Shown here piece after piece: positions 8,379 to 15,799 of a DNA stretch of 19,283 bases. The notes below the pieces were generated by a model. It did not search any database. It worked only from the letters and a program-made list of their open reading frames with translations, and was not told where the DNA came from. Location: the NCBI GenBank assembly GCA_002314855.1, contig DCHQ01000098.1:14519-33801 (forward strand). The letters run 5' to 3'. Source of the DNA: Lachnospiraceae bacterium UBA1748 (lineage in GTDB: Bacteria > Bacillota > Clostridia > Lachnospirales > Lachnospiraceae). A program made the translations under genes and the position numbers. Numbering within the stretch: the stretch's first letter is position 1; each line of letters begins with the position of its first letter.

Positions 8379-8990
8379 TTATTCTAAGAACTCATTTTTT
8401 ATTTTATTCTTAGCTCGCCATAATGCATTATCCGTTGATTTTTCATCTCTGGATAAAACCTTGGCTATCTCTGAAATCTTCAGGCCTGTTATATATAGTT
8501 CTATAACCTGTCTCTCAACGCCAGTCAGCTGATTACGTATAAAATCATATACTCGTTCAACCAACTCATTGCTAAGTATTATCTCTTCCGGATTCCTGTC
8601 TGTCACAGAACTAATAACACTCGCTAATACCGACTCGCCAGATTCACCATCGCCAGTCTTCACATCCAGTGAGATACTGGTGTTTAGCGGGCCGTGTTTT
8701 TTTCTTGAATCTTTCTCTATAGCCGAGAAGACCTGTCTTGATACGCATATATCAGCAAATGTAAAAAAGCTTGCATCACGACCTGCATCATAGTCTCTAA
8801 TTGCTTTATAAAGACCTATCATGCCTTCCTGGATAAGATCTTCCATATCTCCACCAAGAAGATACATGCTCTTAACCTTACCTCGTACCAAATTCTTATA
8901 CTTGGTTATGATATAATCTGATATTTCATTTTCGCCATCGCGGATTCGAACTATAAGCTCTTCATCCGTATATTTCTCGTAATCCTGCAT
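8379..8990 (-). CDS. sigH: RNA polymerase sigma factor SigH (stationary phase / early sporulation)
   Basis: SigH is an alternative sigma-70-family factor that transcribes transition-state and early-sporulation genes in Firmicutes. The 203-residue protein shows sigma region 2 (about 25-95) with YKNLVRGKVKSMYLLGGDME and DLIQEGMIGLYKAIRDYD, closely matching Bacillus SigH. Region 4 (about 150-203) has a helix-turn-helix with ISEIAKVLSRDEKSTDNALWRAK. The start ATG is preceded by TAAGGA. It lies 41 bases downstream of rlmB, in the standard Firmicutes order, though the intervening yacP gene is missing. It has its usual neighbours upstream but not the rpmG/secE/nusG genes downstream. Whether the host truly sporulates cannot be told from this window. 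Confidence 0.95.
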   Translation of the reverse strand: MQDYEKYTDEELIVRIRDGENEISDYIITKYKNLVRGKVKSMYLLGGDMEDLIQEGMIGLYKAIRDYDAGRDASFFTFADICVSRQVFSAIEKDSRKKHGPLNTSISLDVKTGDGESGESVLASVISSVTDRNPEEIILSNELVERVYDFIRNQLTGVERQVIELYITGLKISEIAKVLSRDEKSTDNALWRAKNKIKNEFLE

Positions 8991-9031
8991 GAAATAATCC
9001 TTAATTATTACCGGTTAATCCGTGCCAAATT

Positions 9032-9769
9032 TTACATATTCTGTCTAACTATTTCGTAAGCTAAAATTCCGGCTGCCACTGAAGCATTGAGTGAATCTAT
9101 CTTGCCCTTCATTGGAATAGACGCCTTAAAATCACATTTCTCTTTTACAAGTCGGCTTACGCCTTCACCTTCAGAACCAATAACCAGTCCGATTGAGCCC
9201 TTAAGATCCACATTGTACATGATATCGCCATCCATATCAGCACATACAAACCACATGCCCTCTTTCTTAAGCTCTTCTATTGTTGTTCCAATATTAGTAA
9301 CCTTGGCAACAAGTGTATGCTCCAGAGCACCTGCTGAGGTTCTTGCAACTGTTGCTGTAAGGCCTACTGCTCTATTCTTAGGGATAATAACTCCATGAGC
9401 TCCAGCCTGATGAGCTGTACGAATAATTGCACCAAGATTATGAGGATCTTCAATACCATCAAGAATAAATATAAAAGGCTTCTCGTTCTTACTTCTTGCA
9501 AGTTCAAGCATCTCATCAACCTCAGCATATTCAAATGCTGCCGTTATAGCAATAACTCCCTGATGCATACCTGTCTCCGACATCTGATCAAGTCGCTGCT
9601 TAGTAACATATTTGATAAGAGTATCCTGCTTCTTAGCCTCTCTTTTTATAGTAGATACTGGGCCATCCTGACATCCATCAAGTACATAAAGTTTATCAAT
9701 GGTCTTGCCACTTCTAAACGCTTCCAGTATTACATTTCTTCCTTCTATTTGAGATTCTGAATATCCCAT
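9032..9769 (-). CDS. rlmB: 23S rRNA (guanosine-2'-O-)-methyltransferase, TrmH/SpoU family (RlmB-type)
   Basis: This SpoU/TrmH-family 2'-O-methyltransferase has an N-terminal L30e-like substrate-binding domain (about 8-80, EGRNVILEAFRSG, GMHQGVIA) and a C-terminal SPOUT domain. The three SPOUT motifs are visible: LDGIEDPHNLGAIIRTA (103-119), VIGSEGEGVSRLV (196-208), and IPMKGKIDSLNASVAAGILAYE (218-239), with the conserved N, R, and SLN residues. The likely product is RlmB/TrmB-type Gm2251 methylation of 23S rRNA, though the precise nucleotide is inferred. Length 245 is normal. It starts 71 bases after mrnC with ACGGAGAATA as ribosome-binding site. Genomic position, before sigH, matches yacO of Bacillus. 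Confidence 0.94.
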   Translation of the reverse strand: MGYSESQIEGRNVILEAFRSGKTIDKLYVLDGCQDGPVSTIKREAKKQDTLIKYVTKQRLDQMSETGMHQGVIAITAAFEYAEVDEMLELARSKNEKPFIFILDGIEDPHNLGAIIRTAHQAGAHGVIIPKNRAVGLTATVARTSAGALEHTLVAKVTNIGTTIEELKKEGMWFVCADMDGDIMYNVDLKGSIGLVIGSEGEGVSRLVKEKCDFKASIPMKGKIDSLNASVAAGILAYEIVRQNM

Positions 9770-9805
9770 ATTATTCTCCGTTTCTATTTGTTTTATAACC
9801 TCACA

Positions 9806-9820
9806 GTCAGCTTCGCTGAC
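9806..9820 (-). other. Short GNRA-like hairpin in mrnC-rlmB gap
   Basis: GTCAGC-GAA-GCTGAC forms a 6-base-pair stem with a 3-base loop in the 71-base gap. No T-run follows on the transcribed strand, so it does not look like a terminator. It could be an RNA processing or stability element. Function is unknown. Confidence 0.45.
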
Positions 9821-9840
9821 AGTTCTCCTGCAAGGGAAGC

Positions 9841-10284
9841 CTATAAATTATCTTCAATATTGGCGAGGCCAGTTTTGATGAGATAAAGGATTCTATCCTC
9901 CTGATTAGTCAGATATAAATATCCCATCACTGCTTCAAAGCCTGTAGCTTTGTGATAATCACCAAGCTTGCCATTTTTAGGTGTTGTGTGAGGCTTGGCA
10001 TTTCTCGCCCTCTTATATATGGTAACTTCTTCCTCTGTGAGTTCATCCATAATGGACAAAACTATTCTTGCCTGAGCTTCAGCCTTAACAAGAGACGTAG
10101 CCTTCTTATGAAGTTTCTGTACCTGTTCATTGGCTTCAAGCACAAGCTTACATCTGATAACAAGCTCATAAATGCAATCGCCTATATAAGCAAAGACTAA
10201 AGGGGAATAGGATCTTATATCCTGTTCCCCAGTCTCTAATTCTGATTTTATTTTATCTAAAAAAGTAATATCGATATCCTGCAT
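9841..10284 (-). CDS. mrnC: Mini-ribonuclease III
   Basis: MrnC is an RNase III-fold enzyme lacking the dsRNA-binding domain, and it matures 23S rRNA precursors in Firmicutes. The 147-residue protein (from the ATG at 10282-10284) has the catalytic-domain signatures AYIGDCIYEL (D36), KLHKKATSLVKAEAQA, RARNAKPHTTPKN (94-104) and FEAVMGYLYL (E117), matching the Bacillus family. An in-frame GTG at 10299 would add five residues. The ATG is preferred because its TAATG overlaps the cysS stop by one base and AAAAGGG precedes it. It is thus translationally coupled to cysS and followed by rlmB. Confidence 0.94.
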   Translation of the reverse strand: MQDIDITFLDKIKSELETGEQDIRSYSPLVFAYIGDCIYELVIRCKLVLEANEQVQKLHKKATSLVKAEAQARIVLSIMDELTEEEVTIYKRARNAKPHTTPKNGKLGDYHKATGFEAVMGYLYLTNQEDRILYLIKTGLANIEDNL

Positions 10285-11696
10285 TATGCCCTTTTCCACT
10301 TAACGCCTTCTCTTGTATCTTCTATGACAATACCCTTTTCAAGAAGTTCTGCTCTAATGCTATCTGCCTTGGCAAAATCCTTAGCCTTCTTAGCTTCCTT
10401 ACGCTCTGCTATCTTGCTCTCTACGTAAGCAACAAGTTCTGGATCTTCAGCGCCTGCTTCATTCTCTGCACTTGAAGCTGCCTTTAATAAATCAAGGCCA
10501 AGAACATAATCGTAGTCACCAATAATAGCTCTCTTAGTAGCACCATTAACATCAGCCTTAAGTGCATCATAGAGAAGTGTAATACCCATAGCAGTATTAA
10601 CATCATTACCTACTGTTTCAGCGAACTTGTCATGCCATGCTTTAACTTCTGCCTCATCCACGCTTCCTTCTTCTGGAATAGCATTAATCTTGTTCACTAA
10701 CTTCTTATATGTAGCTGCTACCTGATCAAGTGCATCATATGAGAATGTAAGTGGCTTTCTATAATGTGACTGAAGAGCAAACATTCTATAAACTAATGGA
10801 TTGTATCCCTTAGACTCAAGTAATGAAACTGTAAGGAATTCTCCCTTAGACTTACTCATCTTTCCTGACTCATCATTAAGATGATGAACATGGAACCAGT
10901 AATTACACCACTTATGACCAAGATACGACTCACTCTGAGCTATCTCGTTGGTATGATGTGGGAACATATTATCAATACCACCACAGTGAATATCCATATA
11001 CTCACCAAGATGCTTCATACTAATGCATGAGCACTCTATATGCCAACCTGGATATCCAACTCCCCATGGGCTGTCCCACTTAAGAGCCTGATCCTCGAAC
11101 TTGGACTTAGTGAACCATAATACGAAATCGTTCTTATTACGCTTATTAGTATCCTCTGTAACATCATCACGTACGCCGACCATAAGCTCGTCTTCATTCT
11201 GATTACCAAATACATAATAGTTATCAAGCTTGGATGTATCAAAATAAATATTCTCACCTGCCTGATATGCGTATCCTTTTTCAAGAAGAACCTTTATCAT
11301 ATTGATAAACTCTGGAATGCAGTTAGTAGCTGGCTCAACTGCGTCAGGAGTTTTGATATTAAGCTTAGCGCAGTCTGAGAAGAATGCATCTGTATAGAAC
11401 TTTGCAATTTCCATAACTGTCTTGTGCTCACGCTTAGCACCCTTAAGCATCTTATCTTCACCTGTGTCGGCATCACTTGAAAGATGTCCAACATCTGTAA
11501 TATTCATGACTCTCTTAACATCATAGCCTTCATAACGAAGAGTCTTCTCAAGAACATCCTCCATAATATAACTACGAAGGTTACCAATATGAGCAAAATG
11601 ATATACAGTAGGACCACATGTATACATTGCTATCTTTCCTTCTTCATTAGGCTTTATGAGCTCAACATTTCTAGTTAAAGTATTATATATTCTCAT
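10284..11696 (-). CDS. cysS: Cysteinyl-tRNA synthetase
   Basis: CysS charges tRNA-Cys in the cytoplasm. The 470-residue class I synthetase has the HIGH-like motif HFAHIGN (33-39) and KMSKS at 280-284. Zinc ligands matching the family are C27 (TCGPTVY), C223 in WHIECS, H248 and E252 in the FPHHTNEIAQSE stretch. The C-terminal DALR-like and anticodon regions follow, ending DTREGVKWKRA. The start ATG has GGAGGAAAGACG upstream. It sits downstream of ispF and its terminator, and overlaps mrnC by one base. No cysE lies before it, unlike Bacillus. No T-box motif was seen in the 94-base gap before it. Confidence 0.97.
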   Translation of the reverse strand: MRIYNTLTRNVELIKPNEEGKIAMYTCGPTVYHFAHIGNLRSYIMEDVLEKTLRYEGYDVKRVMNITDVGHLSSDADTGEDKMLKGAKREHKTVMEIAKFYTDAFFSDCAKLNIKTPDAVEPATNCIPEFINMIKVLLEKGYAYQAGENIYFDTSKLDNYYVFGNQNEDELMVGVRDDVTEDTNKRNKNDFVLWFTKSKFEDQALKWDSPWGVGYPGWHIECSCISMKHLGEYMDIHCGGIDNMFPHHTNEIAQSESYLGHKWCNYWFHVHHLNDESGKMSKSKGEFLTVSLLESKGYNPLVYRMFALQSHYRKPLTFSYDALDQVAATYKKLVNKINAIPEEGSVDEAEVKAWHDKFAETVGNDVNTAMGITLLYDALKADVNGATKRAIIGDYDYVLGLDLLKAASSAENEAGAEDPELVAYVESKIAERKEAKKAKDFAKADSIRAELLEKGIVIEDTREGVKWKRA

Positions 11697-11751
11697 CGTC
11701 TTTCCTCCATTACGATTATCTTATTATGTAGTAAATAATATACATAGAAAA

Positions 11752-11772
11752 ACCCCATATCCATGGGGTTTA
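11752..11772 (-). terminator. Rho-independent terminator after ispF
   Basis: The transcribed strand reads AACCCCATGGATATGGGGTT followed by TTTCT. It is a short GC-rich hairpin (CCCCAT/ATGGGG, 4-base loop) with a T-run, about 20 bases past the ispF stop. It should end the MCP-ispF transcript and separate it from cysS. Confidence 0.85.
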
Positions 11773-11790
11773 TGCTATTAAGCAAATACA

Positions 11791-12330
11791 CTACTGCCTA
11801 CAACACCCCTGACAGCCCTCACACCTTGAAGCAGTGACATCTATTGATGTCAGTTCTCTAGGACTGTTAAGAAGACATATTGCCTGAGACGATATGCCTG
11901 CGCCCTCACCAGTGAATCCAAGCCCTTCCTCTGTAGTGGCTTTGATACTCACCTGAGAAATATCCACGCCAAGAGCCTTGGCTATATTACTTCTCATCTC
12001 ATCAATATGAGGTCGCATCTTAGGAGCCTGCGCTATAATTGTAGCATCTATATTCTCAATTACAAATAAATTATCATAAAGAAGTTCGCCAACCTTTTCA
12101 AGGAGCTTAATACTTGAAATCCCTTTATAAGCTGGATCTGTATCTGGAAAATGATATCCTATATCCCCAAGAGCTGCTGCGCCAAGAAGTGCATCCATTA
12201 TTGCATGTACAAGCACATCTGCATCAGAATGTCCTAGTAGCCCTTTTTCATAAGGAATAGTGACGCCACCTAATATTAAATCTCTGTTCTCAGTAAGCCT
12301 GTGAACATCATATCCCATACCTATACGCAT
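11791..12330 (-). CDS. ispF: 2-C-methyl-D-erythritol 2,4-cyclodiphosphate synthase with cysteine-rich tail
   Basis: IspF forms the cyclodiphosphate of the non-mevalonate isoprenoid pathway. The start is the ATG at 12328-12330 (MRIGMGYDVHRLTE) with GGGAGG six bases upstream. An open frame extending further upstream lies in the tail of the MCP-like gene and is not used. Metal ligands D8, H10 and H42 are in place, with GHSDADVLVHAIMDALLGA (33-51), DIGYHFPDTDP (56-66) and the C-terminal ATTEEGLGFTGEGAGISSQA (131-150). Usual IspF ends near residue 159. Here about 20 more residues follow, ending with four cysteines (CEGCQGCC, 170-177). The extension is unusual and could bind metal. It lies 17 bases after the MCP-like gene. 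Confidence 0.95.
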   Translation of the reverse strand: MRIGMGYDVHRLTENRDLILGGVTIPYEKGLLGHSDADVLVHAIMDALLGAAALGDIGYHFPDTDPAYKGISSIKLLEKVGELLYDNLFVIENIDATIIAQAPKMRPHIDEMRSNIAKALGVDISQVSIKATTEEGLGFTGEGAGISSQAICLLNSPRELTSIDVTASRCEGCQGCCRQ

Positions 12331-12347
12331 GGTAAACCTCCCTAGCT

Positions 12348-13163
12348 TTATGCCTGAAGAGCCTCGCCAAGTTCCTGAGCTGCCTGAAGCGCACCCTGAA
12401 GGCACTCCTCAATTTCTCTTATAGAAACAGTCTGCTTTTCTGCAAGACCATTGGCATCACCAATAGCCTTAATAACTTCATCGAGATATCCAAAGATTGA
12501 CTTAAGTGAATCATTGATTTCATTGGCTGATGTTCCACTTGCAGTTGCCATCTCACCCATTTCCTTGGCTACTACTGTGAATCCTCGTCCTGCCTCACCA
12601 CTTCTAGCTGCTTCAATAGAAGCATTAAGTGCTAATATCTTGGACTTAGATGCATTAGCTCTAATCTTGGATACAATACCTGATGTTTCTTCAACACCTT
12701 TACCGATATATGAAGCTCTCTCCTGCATATTCTGTAATTTATCAAATAAATTTTCAAAATGAATACTCATAGTATCAATAGAACTGTTGATTTTATCTAT
12801 ACAATCCATAAATACCTCAGCCTTTTCATAGGCTGCTTCGTTGCTCTTCTGAGCTGTCTTTGTAACTATACATCCTGCAATACTTCCACTGTCAATAACA
12901 GCCACATAATTGCACTCTATACTTCTGCCAAGACCATCCACATCGTATACTCTACTAGGTTCTCCTGTGCCTAACACCTTACGAACTCTTTCAGTATCCT
13001 CTGTACCAGAATCACCCACTCTGTGTGAGTTACCAATACCTGGCTTACAATCCGCATAAACAATGGTCAGGTTCATATCATACATTTCAACTGTAACCTG
13101 ATTACTTGATAAAAAATCCTGAAGTTTTAATACCTCAACAACCTGTTCTAACTTCTCTGTCAT
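12348..13163 (-). CDS. Short soluble MCP-like signalling protein
   Basis: This 271-residue protein carries a methyl-accepting chemotaxis signalling tip, with LALNASIEAARSGEAGRGF (177-195) followed by TVVAKEMGEMA, at the bend of a short antiparallel coiled coil (about 110-271). The normally strongly conserved EVRxLA part reads EMGEMA. No membrane segment is seen, so it is cytoplasmic. The first 105 residues form a PAS/GAF-like sensor candidate, with VDGLGRSIECNYVAVID and GCIVTKTA, but I cannot name the domain. The helical arms are shorter than in standard MCPs, and I cannot identify methylation sites. The start ATG has ACGGAGGG upstream. It lies directly before ispF. Role (chemotaxis coupling or something else) is open. 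Confidence 0.8.
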   Translation of the reverse strand: MTEKLEQVVEVLKLQDFLSSNQVTVEMYDMNLTIVYADCKPGIGNSHRVGDSGTEDTERVRKVLGTGEPSRVYDVDGLGRSIECNYVAVIDSGSIAGCIVTKTAQKSNEAAYEKAEVFMDCIDKINSSIDTMSIHFENLFDKLQNMQERASYIGKGVEETSGIVSKIRANASKSKILALNASIEAARSGEAGRGFTVVAKEMGEMATASGTSANEINDSLKSIFGYLDEVIKAIGDANGLAEKQTVSIREIEECLQGALQAAQELGEALQA

Positions 13164-13209
13164 TTTATAACCCTCCGTACAAAAAAGAACCCCTTTTCAG
13201 GCTATTCAA

Positions 13210-13238
13210 ATTATATCATACAATGCCCCAAATATAAA
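13210..13238 (-). promoter_or_regulatory. Likely promoter for MCP-like gene and ispF
   Basis: TTTATA (13233-13238) is separated by 17 bases from a perfect TATAAT (13210-13215). It lies at and just past the end of the orphan gene and about 45 bases before the MCP-like start. The -35 is weak, so the call rests on the -10 and spacing. Confidence 0.6.
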
Positions 13239-13240
13239 CT

Positions 13241-13933
13241 CTAAAGCTTTATGGACTTATCACCTTTTAGTATAAGTGTTGATTCAGTGGCTGATATTTT
13301 CCTGATATTACCTTTTCCATCATACGTTGTAAGTAAATCAGTGTTTCGTGCCGGTACTCCCTGCACGCCTTGTCCAGCTCTCTCTAGCCTACGGTCAAAC
13401 TCCGTCTTGTATCTAACACCGGCTATTTTTTCATTATTTCCAGCCACTTCATTATTCTTACTATCATTTATCTTATTAATATTTATCTGATTTTCAACAT
13501 TCGAGTCTTCGTTAATCGGCCCGTCTTGAATCTGCCCCTCTTGAATTGCCTCTTCTTTCTGTTCATCATTTCCATACCAGATAAAATTGAAAGCCTTAAT
13601 AAAGATATTCTTAACTCCTGAAAATATCTGTCCAAGACTTTTAAGCACTGATTCCTGCTTAGGAGCTTCTTCATCATCTTTGGCCAGCATTTCTCGTGCT
13701 TTTGCTGAAGGCTCATAAGTATCCCTGGACTGGTCCCTAGTGCTATTCTTGGCTTTCTCTTTAGCCGTGTCCATAGCCTTTTGATTACCAGTGTTTTCAT
13801 CTCTATCCCATACAACGCCTTCTTCGTCGTAATTAAGTAAAAAAGCTGGAGCCTTCTCACCTGAAGCAGCAGACTGTTTGCTCCCTGTTACATATGGATT
13901 TGTATATTGGTTATCACCTATCCTATTAACCAT
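13241..13933 (-). CDS. Uncharacterised 230-residue protein
   Basis: I do not recognise a family. The N-terminal part is polar, with PAFLLNYDEEGVVWDRDENT (about 29-48). A segment rich in K, R, E and D (50-95) contains DTYEPSAKAREMLA (71-84). A hydrophobic or amphipathic helix follows, LKSLGQIFSGVKNIFIKAFN (97-116), then IWYGNDEQKEEAI, an Asn/Glu-rich linker (130-168), and a C-terminal stretch YKTEFDRRLERAGQGV then TTYDGKGNIRKI (about 175-214). It has no obvious signal peptide. The ribosome-binding site is weak (AAGGA, 15 bases away). The hydrophobic helix may attach to the membrane. The gene lies after the terminator of the zinc-ribbon gene, and its own promoter is not evident. Confidence 0.72.
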   Translation of the reverse strand: MVNRIGDNQYTNPYVTGSKQSAASGEKAPAFLLNYDEEGVVWDRDENTGNQKAMDTAKEKAKNSTRDQSRDTYEPSAKAREMLAKDDEEAPKQESVLKSLGQIFSGVKNIFIKAFNFIWYGNDEQKEEAIQEGQIQDGPINEDSNVENQININKINDSKNNEVAGNNEKIAGVRYKTEFDRRLERAGQGVQGVPARNTDLLTTYDGKGNIRKISATESTLILKGDKSIKL

Positions 13934-13979
13934 TTGTCACACTTATTAATCCTTATATTAACGATAAATAAAATAATAA

Positions 13980-13997
13980 GGGACGCAAAAGCGTCCC
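13980..13997 (-). terminator. Rho-independent terminator of the zinc-ribbon/Pro-rich gene
   Basis: GGGACGC and GCGTCCC pair across a TTTT loop on the transcribed strand, followed by a T-rich run (TTATTATTTT). It lies about 15 bases past the stop of the upstream gene. Confidence 0.88.
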
Positions 13998-14012
13998 TCT
14001 TAATCACATAAA

Positions 14013-15659
14013 TTACTGTCTAACGCCACCATTACTTAAAAGTGGATTACCTGCAAGTAAAGGGTTACCTGCGAGCAATGGATTGCCAGCGCCAGGACCT
14101 GATTGTCCATTAGTTGGAATATTGATATTGCTACCATTAGCCCCGCCATTATTATTAAATGATCCATAAACAGGAGAAAATGTGGTTTCCTGTGTTGTTG
14201 GGGCAGCCTGATAATTAGGCTGATATGCTGGCTGACCTATTGGAGCCTGCTCCTGGTATACAAGTGGCTGTGCTGGTGCCTTATAACCTGACTGCTGTCC
14301 ATAAGCACCCTGGCTAAATGTTGTATGTGAAAGTCCTGTTCCTGGTGGTGGTGGAGCAACAAGTTTTCTTTGCTGCATAGCCGAAATACTTGCCTGACTG
14401 GCAACTGATGTAGGAACATACTCACCTGACGCAATTCTCTTGGCCTGAGCATTAAGAAGTGGCGAATCAAATATTCCATCGACTTCTGGCTCAGCCTTTG
14501 GTGCTGCTGGCATACCTGGAATCATGTTTACGCTGGCTGCATTGAATGTAGGCATTGGAGCAGCTGCTGGTCTAGGTATTGGAGCGCTACCAAATGAAGC
14601 AGAATTATACTGCTGATTATTAAGCGAAGCAGCAGACGCTGGCTGCGCTGGTCTAACATTTCTAGCCTGTGCAGCATTAAGAACCGGCGAATCAAATACA
14701 GGTGGTTCTGCTGGTGCCTCTGTTAGCTTAGCATAACCCGCATTAGACATGCTAATAACTGGCTGTGCTGGATCAACAGGTGCTGCTGGCTGTACTGGTC
14801 TTACTGGTTCAAGTGATACTGTTGGCTGTACTGTATCCTCATACACTGGCTTAGGCGGCTCAATAGGAGCATTAGGAACTATTGGCTTACGCTCTGGAGC
14901 AACACTGGCTGGTGCTGGAATATTTACTCTTGTAACACTTGAAGTATCATATGAAGGCATCTGAACGGTACCTTCTGCTGTATAAGCCTGTGGCTCTGGC
15001 ACTGATGCTGGAGCTATTGGCGAAATATATGAAGGATCATCATACATTGGAGCTGAAGATACCTTCACACTAGAATAATCTGTAAAATGAGAATTAATAT
15101 CCTGAGGAACATCAGACTCAAATGAAATAGGAGCTGGCTCAGGAGTCACTGTAGTCTCAGGTACTACTTGTTCTGGTTCAAATATAGATTCCACAATTGG
15201 TTCTGGCTCTGTATATGCAGGAGCTGGCTCTGCCACTGGTGTAATCATTGGCGCAACCTGTTCAACTGAAAAACCAAAGCTTGATGCCTGTGGCTGTAAT
15301 ACTGGATCTACAGCAGGAACAGGAGCTACTACTTCAGGTACTATTGCTGGAGCTGGAGTTGGCTCTACTGCAACTGGTGCAGGAGCAGCTACTGGAGTAG
15401 CTACTGGCTCAGCCACAACTGGTTCTGGTGCTGGAGTTGCTGGTTTAGATAAGAAATCCAAAGTAGGCATATTAGCCGAAGTACTCTTAGCCGAATAAGC
15501 TGATGCTAATGTAAAACTTACAGCCTCGTCGGACTTTCCTCCCTTTTTAGCCTTTCCCATTGATTTCACATATTTTTTAATGTCATATCCACACTTAGGG
15601 CATTTTTTAATAGAATCATCTACTATACTTTTGCACCCTGGGCATTCAAACATTGCCAT
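14013..15659 (-). CDS. Zinc-ribbon protein with long Pro/Ala-rich region and repeated short motifs
   Basis: This protein has about 548 residues from the ATG at 15657-15659, placed 8 bases after AAGGAG. The N-terminus (residues 4-24) has paired CxxC knuckles, CPGC...CPKCG, a zinc ribbon. A short basic stretch (KKYVKSMGKAKKGGK) follows. The rest is strongly enriched in Pro, Ala, Val, Gln and Ser and is predicted disordered. Two near-identical blocks, VFDSPVLNAAQARN (about 321-334) and IFDSPLLNAQAKRI (about 396-409), stand out, and the C-terminus ends in three GNPLL repeats. No membrane segment is seen. It has its own promoter and terminator, so it is probably monocistronic. I do not know its function. 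A scaffold or adaptor role is only a guess. Confidence 0.85.
   Translation of the reverse strand: MAMFECPGCKSIVDDSIKKCPKCGYDIKKYVKSMGKAKKGGKSDEAVSFTLASAYSAKSTSANMPTLDFLSKPATPAPEPVVAEPVATPVAAPAPVAVEPTPAPAIVPEVVAPVPAVDPVLQPQASSFGFSVEQVAPMITPVAEPAPAYTEPEPIVESIFEPEQVVPETTVTPEPAPISFESDVPQDINSHFTDYSSVKVSSAPMYDDPSYISPIAPASVPEPQAYTAEGTVQMPSYDTSSVTRVNIPAPASVAPERKPIVPNAPIEPPKPVYEDTVQPTVSLEPVRPVQPAAPVDPAQPVISMSNAGYAKLTEAPAEPPVFDSPVLNAAQARNVRPAQPASAASLNNQQYNSASFGSAPIPRPAAAPMPTFNAASVNMIPGMPAAPKAEPEVDGIFDSPLLNAQAKRIASGEYVPTSVASQASISAMQQRKLVAPPPPGTGLSHTTFSQGAYGQQSGYKAPAQPLVYQEQAPIGQPAYQPNYQAAPTTQETTFSPVYGSFNNNGGANGSNINIPTNGQSGPGAGNPLLAGNPLLAGNPLLSNGGVRQ
14034..14084 (-). repeat. Three tandem GNPLL coding repeats
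   Basis: Near the C-terminus of the Pro-rich protein, GNPLLA-GNPLLA-GNPLLS occurs as three 6-residue units in tandem (17-18 residues). The encoding DNA is similar but not identical between units, so the copies have diverged at synonymous positions. Confidence 0.75.
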
Positions 15660-15732
15660 TGCCAATTCTCCTTAATATATCAAACGTATCGAACCTTTAT
15701 ACTTAATCGCCCCATACTAAAGGGCACTTTAT

Positions 15733-15761
15733 AGTATACAAAAATAGTCATCATAAATCAA
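15733..15761 (-). promoter_or_regulatory. Promoter for the zinc-ribbon/Pro-rich gene
   Basis: TTGATT (15756-15761) and TATACT (15733-15738) have a 17-base spacer. The start would be near 15727, giving a leader of about 65 bases before the ATG. The 134-base gap holds no other gene that I can see. Confidence 0.7.
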
Positions 15762-15799
15762 CATTTTTAACATTTTACATATCGTACTATATATTATAA

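Noticed and set aside
11697..11750. T-box or other riboswitch before cysS
   Set aside because: There are only 54 bases between the ispF terminator and cysS start, with no T-box sequence.
14034..14084. GNPLL repeats as a CRISPR-like or DNA-level tandem array
   Set aside because: The units are in frame, 18 bases each, diverged at silent sites and only three in number, so they are protein repeats.
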